Source: Litoribrevibacter euphylliae
GTDB taxonomy: Bacteria > Pseudomonadota > Gammaproteobacteria > Pseudomonadales > Litoribrevibacteraceae
DNA length: 64,000 nt
Direction: 5' to 3'
Assembly: GCF_042646085.1 (NCBI RefSeq)
Contig: NZ_JBHRSZ010000006.1
Location: 1 to 64,000, forward strand
The notes under the pieces: model-generated
What the model was told of the DNA's origin: nothing
Database searches by the model: none
What the model saw: the letters and a program-made list of their open reading frames with translations, nothing else
Program-made: the position numbers and the translations under genes
Shown here: positions 43,611 through 53,566 of the stretch, piece after piece
Numbering within the stretch: the first letter of the stretch is position 1
Layout: every line of letters starts with the position of its first letter

Positions 43611-44077
43611 GTACTAGTGCTACAAAAATCGCTGAGGGCATGGAAGTCACTCTACATTTTGCAATCATGCTATCGGATGGCGCTGTTGTTGATTCAAACT
43701 TTGAAACTCAACCTGCTACCTTTGTAATGGGCGACGGTAATTTATTACCTGGCTTTGAGGAAGTGATGGTTGGGCTGACTGCGGGTGATGAGCAAACCTT
43801 TACACTACTGCCTGAAAAAGCGTTTGGGCAGCCAAATCCGAACAATGTTCAGTCCTTTAAGCGAGATCAGTTTGCTGAAGATATGAACCTTGAGCCTGGC
43901 TTAATGTTGTCGTTTGCGGATGCCAATAAAGCTGAGTTGCCGGGTGTGGTTAAATCCGTATTGGAAAACGAAGTAATTGTGGATTTTAACCACCCTTTGG
44001 CTGGCGAAACATTAGAATTTAAAGTAAAGATTGTTAATGTTCAGCCTGTTCAAGAGCAAGCGACTGCGGCTAATTAA
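43607..44077 (+). CDS. fkpB: FKBP-type peptidyl-prolyl isomerase
   Basis: A 156-residue SlyD/FkpB-like isomerase with FAIMLSDGAVVDSNF, GNLLPGFEEVMVGLTAGDE and an inserted chaperone-like flap. The C-terminal end lacks SlyD's His-rich tail. It is the usual gene between lspA and ispH. Confidence 0.92.
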   Translation: MSTSATKIAEGMEVTLHFAIMLSDGAVVDSNFETQPATFVMGDGNLLPGFEEVMVGLTAGDEQTFTLLPEKAFGQPNPNNVQSFKRDQFAEDMNLEPGLMLSFADANKAELPGVVKSVLENEVIVDFNHPLAGETLEFKVKIVNVQPVQEQATAAN

Positions 44078-44104
44078 TGATTGTTTTGGTGCAAAGGTAC
44101 AGTG

Positions 44105-45055
44105 ATGAAAATTAAATTGGCAAATCCTCGTGGCTTCTGTGCTGGTGTTGATCGAGCCATTGAAATTGTAAATCGTGCCTTGGATGTGTTCGGGGCACCA
44201 ATTTACGTTCGTCACGAAGTGGTCCACAACCGATTTGTGGTTAATGGCTTGAAAAGTCGCGGTGCTATTTTTGTCGATGAATTGGATGAAGTGCCTGATG
44301 ATAACTTGGTGATCTTCAGTGCTCATGGTGTCTCAAAAGCCGTTCAGGATGAAGCGAAACGTCGGGGTTTGAAAGTCTTCGATGCGACCTGTCCTTTGGT
44401 GACAAAAGTTCATATGGAAGTGACCAAGTTCAGTCGTGAAGGTCGTGAATGTGTACTTATTGGCCATGCGGGTCATCCAGAAGTGGAAGGCACCATGGGA
44501 CAGTACGATCACAGTTATGGTGGTGATATATATCTGGTTGAAAATGAACAGGATGCATATCAGCTTCAGGTCAAGAATCCAGATAAATTAGCGTATGTCA
44601 CTCAAACAACCCTATCGATGGATGATACCGCCAAAGTAATCGAAGCCTTACGTGAAACCTTTCCAAAGATTGAAGGGCCGCGTAAAGACGACATTTGTTA
44701 CGCCACTCAAAACCGTCAGGATGCAGTGAAAGAACTTGCGTCGGATTGTGACTTAGTTTTGGTAGTTGGCTCGCCAAACAGCTCTAACTCCAATCGCTTG
44801 CGTGAACTGTCTGAGCGAATCGGCTGTTCTGCGTATTTGATTGATGATGCCGACCAGATCGAAAAATCCTGGTTGGACGGTGTTCAAAGCATAGGTATTA
44901 CTGCGGGTGCCTCTGCCCCTGAAGTACTTGTTCGTGGGGTGGTTGAGCGCCTTAAAGCACTTGGTGCAGATGCACCGGAAGAACTTGAAGGCAAGCCTGA
45001 AAACGTTGTTTTCTCCATGCCTAAAGAGCTTCGAATCCCTGTTACCGAGGTTTAA
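44105..45055 (+). CDS. ispH: 4-hydroxy-3-methylbut-2-enyl diphosphate reductase
   Basis: A 316-residue iron-sulphur enzyme of the last step of the MEP isoprenoid pathway. The three cluster cysteines are in RGFCAGVDRA, FDATCPLVTKVH and DDICYATQNRQ. The ATG at 44105 is chosen for the family N-terminus MKIKLANPRGF and the AAGG site; an earlier in-frame start is unlikely. Confidence 0.97.
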   Translation: MKIKLANPRGFCAGVDRAIEIVNRALDVFGAPIYVRHEVVHNRFVVNGLKSRGAIFVDELDEVPDDNLVIFSAHGVSKAVQDEAKRRGLKVFDATCPLVTKVHMEVTKFSREGRECVLIGHAGHPEVEGTMGQYDHSYGGDIYLVENEQDAYQLQVKNPDKLAYVTQTTLSMDDTAKVIEALRETFPKIEGPRKDDICYATQNRQDAVKELASDCDLVLVVGSPNSSNSNRLRELSERIGCSAYLIDDADQIEKSWLDGVQSIGITAGASAPEVLVRGVVERLKALGADAPEELEGKPENVVFSMPKELRIPVTEV

Positions 45056-45263
45056 ATCTCGGTAACATCCCTTCTTTGATATCTGAATACTTCCCCTTTG
45101 TTCTGTGATTCTATTCACATAATTATTTCTCCTAGATTCAAGTTGTTACCATTTATTCCGTAGAAACTACCCGTTGGTCTGTAATGGCTCTCTGGCTGGT
45201 CTTTCTTTACTTATACTTTCAATATCGAAAACCGCCTTTTATGGAATTGGGGATAGCACATTA

Positions 45264-45791
45264 ATGAAATTTCTATCATGCAGGCAGACAGGTTTTAGCC
45301 TAGTTGAATTGGTATTTGTACTAGGAATAGCGGGAGTGTTGATGCTTGTCGCGTTTCCAACCTTTAACGATATGCTCCAGGGGCAACGTTTAAAAACTCA
45401 GACGAATGAGACCTTGGCTGCTGTTATTTATGCTAAAAGTGAAGCTTTGAAACGCCGATCATCTGTGACCGTGTGTGCAATGAAAACGAATGTTGATAAT
45501 CAATGTGGTACTTCCCCAACTGAGTGGGCGAATGGTTGGATTGTTTTTGACGATATTAATGGAGATGGAATTGTTAGCAATAATGATGAGATTCTAAGGT
45601 ATCGGGGTGATTACAAAAAACTGGATTCGCAAGGGACGCTCACAGGGTTAATTTTTGATGGTGAAGGTATAGCTGATGTTAGTGGCGATATAGAGTTTTG
45701 TTATGGCCAAGCTAATGGCAATAAGATGCGTCGGTTGTCCGTTAACCCTGCGGGTAATCCCATTATTTCATCGCATGCAGTGTGTAACTAG
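45264..45791 (+). CDS. fimT: Type IV minor pilin FimT/GspH-like (set 1)
   Basis: A 175-residue prepilin. The type III signal is cut in QTG/FSLVELVFV, with Glu5 present. The GspH/FimT region near the C-terminus holds an EF-hand-like loop (DINGDGIVSNNDE). Minor pilins prime assembly of the pilus and FimT members can bind DNA during uptake. The ATG at 45264 is used since a longer reading places the signal internally. First gene of the set 1 operon. Confidence 0.88.
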   Translation: MKFLSCRQTGFSLVELVFVLGIAGVLMLVAFPTFNDMLQGQRLKTQTNETLAAVIYAKSEALKRRSSVTVCAMKTNVDNQCGTSPTEWANGWIVFDDINGDGIVSNNDEILRYRGDYKKLDSQGTLTGLIFDGEGIADVSGDIEFCYGQANGNKMRRLSVNPAGNPIISSHAVCN

Positions 45792-45799
45792 AGGTGGTT

Positions 45800-46375
45800 A
45801 TGAAAAGAATTCAGTCTGGTTTTACAATGATCGAAGTCTTAGTGGCGGCAATCATACTAATGGCGTCTTTATTAGGTATGGGGGCGCTACAGAGCACAAC
45901 GATGAATAAAACGAATAGCGCAATGAATAAAACTCAGGCTACAGAAGCAATGAATTATATTGCTAATGCTTTACGGTCTCAGTGGTCCACAAATCCATCA
46001 CAGGATACTGGTGTTGATGCTGCTTATAACGACTTTGTTGCAGACTTTGCTAGTGGAAGTAACTATCAAAATAATTTTGTTGACGATTGTGGTTCTGGAT
46101 GTAGTCGACAGCAGATGACTGATCATATGTTGGCATCTTGGGAAAGGATGATTGGAGAGAATCTGCCACAAGGTAAGGGAACGATTGTGCAACAAACAAA
46201 GAATTTGGATGTGGATGGTGATTCAGTTTCAACCACGTACTATGAAATAACGATAATGTGGGATGATCGCCAGATGGCCCAACAAGCTTCTGGTGAAATG
46301 GCAACCTTGGGAACGAATTGCAGTGGTAACCCCAAGGTAGATCTTGCATGTTTGAGAGCTATTGTTCGTCCTTAA
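45800..46375 (+). CDS. pilV: Type IV minor pilin PilV (set 1)
   Basis: A 191-residue prepilin with cleavage in QSG/FTMIEVLVAAII and Glu5. It has the PilV-type GMGALQSTTMNKT stretch after the hydrophobic helix and four cysteines (CGSGC pair). GAGGTGG lies just before the ATG; a GTG two codons earlier is rejected. It follows fimT by 8 bases. Confidence 0.9.
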   Translation: MKRIQSGFTMIEVLVAAIILMASLLGMGALQSTTMNKTNSAMNKTQATEAMNYIANALRSQWSTNPSQDTGVDAAYNDFVADFASGSNYQNNFVDDCGSGCSRQQMTDHMLASWERMIGENLPQGKGTIVQQTKNLDVDGDSVSTTYYEITIMWDDRQMAQQASGEMATLGTNCSGNPKVDLACLRAIVRP

Positions 46376-46387
46376 GGTGAGGTCATT

Positions 46388-47413
46388 ATGTTGAATATAT
46401 CCCGTCGCAAAGGTTTTACATTAATAGAAATTATGATTGCAATGTTGATCGCGGCTACCTTGCTACTGGCTGTGACACGATTGTTTTCTCGAATAGGTGA
46501 AACCTTTGATCAGAATGCAAAAGCATTAGAGTTGATGGAGTCTACTCGAGTTGCACTAAGATTTGTTAAAAGTGATTTGATTCAAGCAGGTTATATGGGA
46601 TGTGTTCAAACCGCTCAGATAGATGGGGGGGATACAGAATATCAATCTCGAATAGGAAGCATTATCTCCGATACTCAGGAACTGGGCAATGGAGTATGGG
46701 GAGAAGATGGGGCAGGAGGAACCCCCGATACTCTTAATATTTTCTATGTTCAAGATCTGGATATTCGTGTATTGAAAACAAACATTAGGTTGTTTGGAAC
46801 CAACTCTCTGGATGTCGAAGCAAAAAATGTTTTTGATGAGGATGGCAATCCTGTGATCAACGAAGGAGACTGGCTTGCTGCTTATGATTGCGGTGAGGCG
46901 ATGCCTTTTATCCTAACCAATACGCCAGTCTCGTATGATACTACCTCTACTAATTTTTATATTCCTGGTGTTGCGTATAATAATTTGGCAACCACTTTGA
47001 ATTTTCAAACAGGGGTGTCCTATAACGGTCACGAGAATGAAGATTTTCATGGTCGTAATGTTAGCTTTACTTTTCGTGCCGATGATGGTGGCGCAGCTAT
47101 GTTGGGGAAATATCAGCAGGTCACTTATATGGTTGATGATTCTGAAGTCGATGGTGGGGCAACAAAATCTTTATATCGTTTAGTGAATGATGAGGCGCCA
47201 AGTATTTCAAATGAAATGATTCGTTTGGTAGAAGACTTTCAAGTCGAGTATGGGATTGATGATGATGAAGATGGTGTTGTTGATTTCTATCAGGACAGTT
47301 TAACTAGCAATGATGATGTTCCTGTGATGGTACGTGTAACTGTTGAGCTTTCTGGTAGTCTGCATTCGCAATCACTCTATAACATTGTCAAGCTACGTAA
47401 TAAGGCGTTGTAA
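46388..47413 (+). CDS. pilW: Type IV minor pilin PilW (set 1)
   Basis: A 341-residue prepilin with cleavage in RKG/FTLIEIMIAML. It has the PilW feature QAGYMGCV near residue 75. An acidic DDDEDGVVD loop near the C-terminus resembles a calcium site. It is needed with PilV and PilX for pilus initiation. One base separates its stop from the pilX start. Confidence 0.9.
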   Translation: MLNISRRKGFTLIEIMIAMLIAATLLLAVTRLFSRIGETFDQNAKALELMESTRVALRFVKSDLIQAGYMGCVQTAQIDGGDTEYQSRIGSIISDTQELGNGVWGEDGAGGTPDTLNIFYVQDLDIRVLKTNIRLFGTNSLDVEAKNVFDEDGNPVINEGDWLAAYDCGEAMPFILTNTPVSYDTTSTNFYIPGVAYNNLATTLNFQTGVSYNGHENEDFHGRNVSFTFRADDGGAAMLGKYQQVTYMVDDSEVDGGATKSLYRLVNDEAPSISNEMIRLVEDFQVEYGIDDDEDGVVDFYQDSLTSNDDVPVMVRVTVELSGSLHSQSLYNIVKLRNKAL

Positions 47414-47414
47414 T

Positions 47415-48020
47415 ATGAAAAAGCAAGTTATGAGAAATCTGCCATTGCCATTCAAAAAGCGCCAATCTGGCAACGTTCTATTAGTCTGTTTGGCTCTTAT
47501 GATGATAATGACGTTATGGGGGATTTCTTCAACCAGAAATGTCGCTCTTTCGCTTCAAGGAAATTATAACGCTCAAATGAAGCAGTACTCATTTGAGGCG
47601 GCCGAATTTACTGTGCGTCAAGTAGAACAAATGTTAGAGAATGAAATTACTTTGGCAGAGCAGATACCTGATACTTTTAATGGCACAAATGGACGTTATT
47701 CATTGGCTTTAGATATTCCTCAGAATGTAGATTTAGTTATGGTGCCAGCAGATTTTGATTACCGTGTTTCCCAAGATTGGCTTGAAAGCTATGGTGATGA
47801 GGAATACTGGAAAGAGCTTTCATATATAGAAGTAGAGTATGACAGTGATCCGGATAGTCCAACATTTATGGAGCGTCAGCCCAGGGCTATTATTGAATAC
47901 TTAGGACGTGAGGCAAAGGGAGATGAGTCGAGATATGTGTTTCGTATTTCTGCGATTGCTTGGGGGTTGCAGGGGTTAGCTTCCTCTGTTGTTCGAACTC
48001 ACTATACGTTAGAACTTTAA
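47415..48020 (+). CDS. pilX: Type IV minor pilin PilX (set 1)
   Basis: A 201-residue prepilin-like protein with QSG/NVLLVCLALMMIMTLWG. As usual in PilX the residue at +1 is not Phe and Glu5 is absent. The sequence RNVALSLQGNYNAQMKQ follows. It begins 1 base after pilW and lies 18 bases before pilY1. Confidence 0.88.
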   Translation: MKKQVMRNLPLPFKKRQSGNVLLVCLALMMIMTLWGISSTRNVALSLQGNYNAQMKQYSFEAAEFTVRQVEQMLENEITLAEQIPDTFNGTNGRYSLALDIPQNVDLVMVPADFDYRVSQDWLESYGDEEYWKELSYIEVEYDSDPDSPTFMERQPRAIIEYLGREAKGDESRYVFRISAIAWGLQGLASSVVRTHYTLEL

Positions 48021-48038
48021 ATACTGGGAAGATTGATC

Positions 48039-51000
48039 ATGAATATGACATTGAAAAAAGCATTACTTCCGGTATGGGTCTCAGGCCTTATGGTGATGGC
48101 TAATGCCAGTTATGCTGCTCCAGGTGAAATTAAGGATCGGCCTTTGTTTCTGGGGTTCAGTGTACAACCGAATATTTACTTTATGGTGGATGATTCTGGC
48201 TCCATGGGATGGGGGGTGACTAAAACTACGGAGGCTAAGGAAATCTATCCTGATGGTCAGTATAGTGTTACTTATCCTGTGTGTTATACCTACTATAATG
48301 GGCAATGGCAGAGCGTAACTAATTCACAGGTACCAAATTGCCCATCAAATCATTTTTATCAAATAACGACTGATACGGAGCGTCTTTATCGTGACCGAGA
48401 TGATATTGATTTTACTCCGAGTAAGGCAACTAGCGTTTGGGACTTTGATTATACAATCTATGATACTGACGCATTTTATGCATCAACAGATTTGATTGAT
48501 GACCAAGGGTATTACAGCGAAGAGATCCTAGAATCTTGTTCGGGCTATAACGCCACAGCTTACGATCCAACTCAAACTTATACACCATGGGCAACTTATT
48601 CAGATTCTACGGCTAATCGAAGTGGCGATGGTTATATCCCGTGGAATGACGATGGTGATGGTGTGTTTGAGGAAGGTGAGTGCTCTACACGTTATGCTGA
48701 TCGGGTGCTTTACAATAATTTAAGTGATGCTGAAAAGAAAAACTACCGTAATTGGTATACCTATTATCGTGAGCGTACTCGAGTTGCGAAGAAAGCAATT
48801 TCAGAAGTGGTTCAAAACTCTGATGCGCGTATGGGCTTGGCTGCTATTAATAGCGGACAATATTATGCAGTTAATGACATGACTGTGGACTCTAATAAGT
48901 CTGCTTTATTGAATGAGGTTTTTGATGTTCCTGCAAGTGGTGGTACTCCGTTAAGAAACGCATTAAAAAGTGCAGGTGAGTATTACTCAGGATCAAGCAG
49001 TCCAATTCAATCGGAAGATGAAGGAGGGTCTTGCCAGCAAAATTATACGATTTTAATGACCGATGGGTATTGGAATGGGAGCTCTCCAAGTGTTGGTAAT
49101 GTAGATGGTACTTCTGCAAGTTCATTAATCAGAGCTTCTGATAAAGATAGTGCTTCAAGCACTCTTGCCGATGTAGCTATGAAATATTACGCCACAGATC
49201 TTAAGACCTCGTTAGATAATGAAGTTCCGGTCATTGATGGTGTTGATGAGAATTCTGCTCAGCACATGGTCACTTTTACTGTGGCATTTGGTGTGAATGG
49301 TCAAATTGAGCCAAACGATACAACTTCTGGCCGTGAAACTGATGAAGATGGTATGCCGAAATACCCAGATCAGAGTTTTGATTGGCCAACCCCAAGTAGT
49401 AATACTGATTCAACCATTGATGATGTTCGTCATGCAGCATGGAATGGACGAGGCTTATATCTTAATGCTAAGAATCCGCAGAGCTTGATTGATTCTTTGG
49501 AAGCATCAATTGATGAGATTGAAAGTAGGACTGGTACTGCATCTGCTCTCGCTTTTAACTCATCTAGTTATCGAACAGATAGTAAGTTTTACTATGCGCA
49601 GTTTACTTCCGGGTCCTGGGGAGGGGAGCTTATAGCCCAAGAGCTTACGTCTGATTTGGAAGCCGGTGCTGAGATATGGAAAGCTTCTTCAGAGTTGGAT
49701 GACATTGCACATTCGAGCCGTGAAGTTTTGACTTACAATAAGGCTTCAGGAAAAGGCGTGCCATTTAATGTGGCAAACCTTCCTACTGAGCACTATAACG
49801 ATTTAAAAACGATTTATGACTCAGAGTACAATGCTTATTATACGACTGAGTCGAGCTTTATTACTGATGCGGTAGATTATTTAAGAGGTGATCGTTCTAA
49901 CGAAGGTGCCAGTGCTGGTTCCTTCAGAGATAGATCTACCGCGTTGGGTGACATTATTAATTCAACCCCGGTGTATGTAGCGGGTCCAATTGCAAACTGG
50001 CCTTCCTTTATCGAAGCTGGGTATATCACTTATCAGCGTTCTGTTAGTAATCGTGATCCAATGATATATGTCGGCGCAAACGACGGTATGTTGCACGCGA
50101 TTGATGCTAATACTGGTAAAGAAGTTTTTGCTTATGTGCCTTACGGCATTACTTCAACCGACACGGATAAAGGCCTGCATTATCTAGTCGATCAGGACTA
50201 TAACCACAGATATTATGTGGATGGTACAGCTAGTATTTCGGATGCCTATATCGATGGTTCATGGAAAACTCTGTTGTTGGGTAGTCTAGGGGCTGGAGGT
50301 AAAACTATCTTTGCCTTAGATGTAACAAATCCTAAAAGTGTGGGTGAAAGCAGTGCAGCGTCTTCTGTTTTGTGGGAAGTTGAGCTGGATGATTTAGGCC
50401 TTACCTATCCAGAAGCGAAAGTTGCAAGAATGAATGATGGTAGCTGGGTGGTTGTAGTAGCTAATGGCTATCACAATACTAAGGATGGTAAAGCTAAAAT
50501 CTTTTTGCTCGACATAGAGACTGGTAACCTTGTAAAAACCTTTGACACTGGTTATGGCAGTTTGACATCAGGTAAATGTGAAGATGCTTGTAATGGTATG
50601 TCTAGTGTTACATTAAGGGATATTGATGAGGATGGTACTGTTGATTTCATTTACGCTGGTGATGTAAAGGGAAATGTCTGGGCAATAAATGCATACTCTG
50701 AGAATCCATCTGAGTGGGTGTTTGATAGCCAAGTGACCTATGCTGATGGTGTAATGCTTGGTTTCGGTGGAAGTTCAATTGAGCCTATTTTTATTACTGA
50801 GAACCGTCGCCCTATTACAACAAGCTTGGTTGTGGTTGAAAATCCACAATCTATAGCCGCAAATACATGGCCGAATCAGCTACTATTCTTTGGTTCTGGA
50901 CAATTTATTGCTAGTGGGGATCATGATACTACGGATACTGAGCATGTTTATGCCGTTATGCATGCTAACAGTAAATATGAATTGTCAGTATCAGATGATT

Positions 51001-51527
51001 CGGAATTGTTCGCTAAGCGGATTATTGTAGAGGATACAGTTAATGTTGGAGGTGAAACGTTAATTGTAAGGAGCATTCAGCCTGAAAATGAGGACGAAGA
51101 GACATTTACCTATGGTTATGATGTTTCTGCTTCGGGAATTCAAGAAAAAATGGGGTGGTACATTGCTTTACCTACAAGTGGAGAACGTGTAGTACATGAT
51201 CCTCTAACAGTAACTGACCATGTTGTTTTTAATACATTGGTTCCTGAGTCTGATCCTTGTTCTTTTGGGGCGAGTGGTTTTACGATGGTTATTTCTTTGA
51301 TCTTCGGGCTTAATCCTGAAACACCAATTTTAGATTTTAATCAGGATGGGGTAATTGATTCCGATGATCAGGATCTGGCTGGGTATGAATTAGATAGTCC
51401 ACCTGCAGGGTTAACAAAGTTGGGTAGTAAAGGTTTGGGGCAATCTACTTTTGAACAGCCTGAGTTCGAACTTCTAAATTTATATGGTGATACGCCTAAA
51501 CGTATTTCTTGGGAGGACTTAAAATGA
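48039..51527 (+). CDS. pilY1: PilY1-type pilus tip adhesin
   Basis: A 1162-residue exported protein. A signal peptide ending ASYA is followed by a von Willebrand A-like region with a MIDAS start (Asp51, VDDSGSMG). A C-terminal beta-propeller (PilC domain) holds the calcium site D861-I-D-E-D-G-T-V-D869. A second DxNxDGxxD site is at 1099-1107. An RGD is at 616-618, at the place of RGD in P. aeruginosa PilY1. PilY1 acts at the pilus tip in adhesion and surface sensing. The ATG at 48039 has GGGAAG upstream. Confidence 0.94.
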   Translation: MNMTLKKALLPVWVSGLMVMANASYAAPGEIKDRPLFLGFSVQPNIYFMVDDSGSMGWGVTKTTEAKEIYPDGQYSVTYPVCYTYYNGQWQSVTNSQVPNCPSNHFYQITTDTERLYRDRDDIDFTPSKATSVWDFDYTIYDTDAFYASTDLIDDQGYYSEEILESCSGYNATAYDPTQTYTPWATYSDSTANRSGDGYIPWNDDGDGVFEEGECSTRYADRVLYNNLSDAEKKNYRNWYTYYRERTRVAKKAISEVVQNSDARMGLAAINSGQYYAVNDMTVDSNKSALLNEVFDVPASGGTPLRNALKSAGEYYSGSSSPIQSEDEGGSCQQNYTILMTDGYWNGSSPSVGNVDGTSASSLIRASDKDSASSTLADVAMKYYATDLKTSLDNEVPVIDGVDENSAQHMVTFTVAFGVNGQIEPNDTTSGRETDEDGMPKYPDQSFDWPTPSSNTDSTIDDVRHAAWNGRGLYLNAKNPQSLIDSLEASIDEIESRTGTASALAFNSSSYRTDSKFYYAQFTSGSWGGELIAQELTSDLEAGAEIWKASSELDDIAHSSREVLTYNKASGKGVPFNVANLPTEHYNDLKTIYDSEYNAYYTTESSFITDAVDYLRGDRSNEGASAGSFRDRSTALGDIINSTPVYVAGPIANWPSFIEAGYITYQRSVSNRDPMIYVGANDGMLHAIDANTGKEVFAYVPYGITSTDTDKGLHYLVDQDYNHRYYVDGTASISDAYIDGSWKTLLLGSLGAGGKTIFALDVTNPKSVGESSAASSVLWEVELDDLGLTYPEAKVARMNDGSWVVVVANGYHNTKDGKAKIFLLDIETGNLVKTFDTGYGSLTSGKCEDACNGMSSVTLRDIDEDGTVDFIYAGDVKGNVWAINAYSENPSEWVFDSQVTYADGVMLGFGGSSIEPIFITENRRPITTSLVVVENPQSIAANTWPNQLLFFGSGQFIASGDHDTTDTEHVYAVMHANSKYELSVSDDSELFAKRIIVEDTVNVGGETLIVRSIQPENEDEETFTYGYDVSASGIQEKMGWYIALPTSGERVVHDPLTVTDHVVFNTLVPESDPCSFGASGFTMVISLIFGLNPETPILDFNQDGVIDSDDQDLAGYELDSPPAGLTKLGSKGLGQSTFEQPEFELLNLYGDTPKRISWEDLK

Positions 51528-51886
51528 GTAACTTTATTCGTATCCTCTTTGTTTCCCTTTTCATAGGGGGGATATCTTGGGGGGCTCAAGCTCAAACTCT
51601 CCCTCCTCCCGATAACGATGTCCACCAGGGCTATGATGAAATAGGGGTCATTGACTCATTTATGGCTGATAAGATAGTTGTTTCTGATTCAGTTTATACT
51701 CTTTCAAGCTTTGTCTCCTGCTTCGATGTGAGAGGTAATAAAGATATTGCTTGTTATGGAACGAAGAAAGCTAAATGGGTAGGCTTGATCTTCGATGATG
51801 GGATAACAGCCCAAGGAATACAGTTAAAGTCAATCCATCAGTTATCTGAATCGCAATATAAGGCATTGGTGAAAGATGAAGAGTAG
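51524..51886 (+). CDS. Small secreted protein next to pilY1 (PilY2-like position)
   Basis: A 120-residue protein with an N-terminal signal (SLFIGGISWGAQAQ). The mature part holds two cysteines (SCFDVRGNKDIACYG). It overlaps the pilY1 stop by 4 bases and pilE by 11, so translation is coupled. By position and size it corresponds to PilY2 of Pseudomonas; sequence support is weak, so no symbol is given. Confidence 0.7.
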   Translation: MSNFIRILFVSLFIGGISWGAQAQTLPPPDNDVHQGYDEIGVIDSFMADKIVVSDSVYTLSSFVSCFDVRGNKDIACYGTKKAKWVGLIFDDGITAQGIQLKSIHQLSESQYKALVKDEE

Positions 51887-52325
51887 TAAAAGTAATCAAG
51901 GGTTTTCTTTGGTTGAGCTAATGATTGGTGTGGTAATCATTGGGATTCTTGGGGTTGTTGCATTTCCTTCCTATCAGGAGTTTATTCGTACTGGAAACAG
52001 AGCGGATGCCATGGGGCAATTAGTGGAGTTAACTATTGAGATGGAGCAGTTCAGAGCCTCGAACAATACGTATGCTGGTGCCGCTCAAGGTGGTGGTGAT
52101 ACTGGCACGCCTGATTCTGACTTACTTATGGAGTTAGATGAGTATGTCACCAATAATTATACAGTTACTATCTTAGCTGCAGATCGAGACAGTTTCATGT
52201 TGAGAGCTGTTCCTGTAGGGATGCAAGAAGATGATGTTTGTGGAACTATTACTATAGGCTTAAACGGTGACTTTAATTATGCGCCTCTAGATGGTTCAGT
52301 CGCGCCTGATTCGTGTGAGAAATAA
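51876..52325 (+). CDS. pilE: Type IV minor pilin PilE (set 1)
   Basis: A 149-residue prepilin with cleavage in NQG/FSLVELMIGVV and Glu5, and PSYQEFIRTGNRADA, a PilE signature. Two cysteines near the C-terminus form the usual D-loop. It overlaps the small secreted gene and ends the set 1 operon. Confidence 0.9.
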   Translation: MKSSKSNQGFSLVELMIGVVIIGILGVVAFPSYQEFIRTGNRADAMGQLVELTIEMEQFRASNNTYAGAAQGGGDTGTPDSDLLMELDEYVTNNYTVTILAADRDSFMLRAVPVGMQEDDVCGTITIGLNGDFNYAPLDGSVAPDSCEK

Positions 52326-52435
52326 TCCTGATTTTCATTGAAATGTCATAATTTCCTAATTCTTTCTTAGATACTTCAGGTATCGGTCTTTATATATTCG
52401 CCCTAACGGATTAACTAATCACAAGGATGTGATCG

Positions 52436-52870
52436 ATGTTACGAAAGGGCGGATTTACTCTCATTGAGCTTATGATTTCGCTGTTGTTGATCTCAATAAC
52501 CTTATTGGGATCTGCGAGATTGCAATTAGTAGCTCAGCAGCAGATAGAGCGGGCTTATTATACTGGCCAAGCGTTAGCTCTTATTGAAGAAGCTTCGCGT
52601 CGTGTCTCGCTAAACTATAAGCAGCGTAGTTTTTACCTTGTAAGCGACTTATCGCTTGTTCAGGAAATTAACTGTAATCCCTGTTCTCCTAGTGATCTTG
52701 TTCAGCTTGATCTGACTCACTTATCTCAAAACCTTCAAATGTTGTTTCCATCAGGAAAGGCTCGAATTCATCGCTGTAACAGTAATTTATGTATGTCTGT
52801 TGCATGGCTTGGAGAGAGTTTTGAGCGGTGTGATCAAGTACTTACCTGTATAGATCGGCAGATTCTTTGA
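52436..52870 (+). CDS. Type IV minor pilin PilV-like (set 2)
   Basis: A 144-residue prepilin with cleavage in KGG/FTLIELMISLLL and Glu5. It has a short, Cys-rich pilin body (CNPC and further pairs). It is smaller than the set 1 PilV. AAGGA precedes the ATG. It opens a second run of minor pilin genes 110 bases after set 1, so it may have its own promoter. Confidence 0.8.
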   Translation: MLRKGGFTLIELMISLLLISITLLGSARLQLVAQQQIERAYYTGQALALIEEASRRVSLNYKQRSFYLVSDLSLVQEINCNPCSPSDLVQLDLTHLSQNLQMLFPSGKARIHRCNSNLCMSVAWLGESFERCDQVLTCIDRQIL

Positions 52871-52879
52871 GGTTCAGTG

Positions 52880-53566
52880 ATGAAGTATATGGGATTTTCT
52901 TTGGTTGAGATGATGGTTGTGTTGCTGTTAGCGACGTTGTTGTCCTTAAGTTGTTCTGAGTGGTTTTTATCTATATCACGGCTATACAAAGCACAACAGT
53001 TACTCATTGAAAGCCAAGAAGTTGGGCGTTTTAGTTTGGCCTATCTGAATAAATCCTTAGCCAAAGCAGGTGCTGGGTTAGATACATCGGAGGCTGTTCT
53101 TAAGTTTCAAGAAAGTGGTGTGTCAGTTCAATATCAAGCTGACTTACCTACTTTGGGTGTATCTCTAAATTGCTTGGGAAACCGAGCTAAAGGAAATGTT
53201 GTCGAGGATACGTTTTTGGTTGATGACTACGACTACGGTGGAAAGGAACTCAAGTGTATGTCGTCAGGAAGAGGAGACTGGCTTACGGAAGGAATTGAGT
53301 ATATCCAGTATGAAGTCGCAGTTGATCAGGGAAGCTACATTAATGAACGCTTTATTCTAGGAGAGTTTGATGGCATTCCAGATGCCTATGTTTCTGAAGA
53401 TGAGTTTGATGAGGCAGTAATGCGGCCAGTTGCTTTAAGGGTGTTCCTTGCTACCTATCGTCCTACAAAGTTAAATCCACAACACCTTAAATATTGGAAG
53501 CAGGAGGCTTCAAGTGAACAGATTAAAACGGACTTCACTACGCTGGTGCTATTACCCAATACATAA
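52880..53566 (+). CDS. Type IV minor pilin PilW-like (set 2)
   Basis: A 228-residue prepilin with cleavage in YMG/FSLVEMMVVLLL and Glu5. It has LAKAGAGLD where PilW has QAGYMG. It is about 110 residues shorter than the set 1 PilW. The ATG at 52880 has GAGG upstream. The 3' end overlaps the next gene by 53 bases. Confidence 0.78.
   Translation: MKYMGFSLVEMMVVLLLATLLSLSCSEWFLSISRLYKAQQLLIESQEVGRFSLAYLNKSLAKAGAGLDTSEAVLKFQESGVSVQYQADLPTLGVSLNCLGNRAKGNVVEDTFLVDDYDYGGKELKCMSSGRGDWLTEGIEYIQYEVAVDQGSYINERFILGEFDGIPDAYVSEDEFDEAVMRPVALRVFLATYRPTKLNPQHLKYWKQEASSEQIKTDFTTLVLLPNT

Noticed and set aside
49884..49892. RGD in PilY1 as proof of host-cell binding
   Set aside because: The motif lies in a stretch conserved across PilY1 proteins of environmental bacteria, so it cannot by itself show integrin binding.
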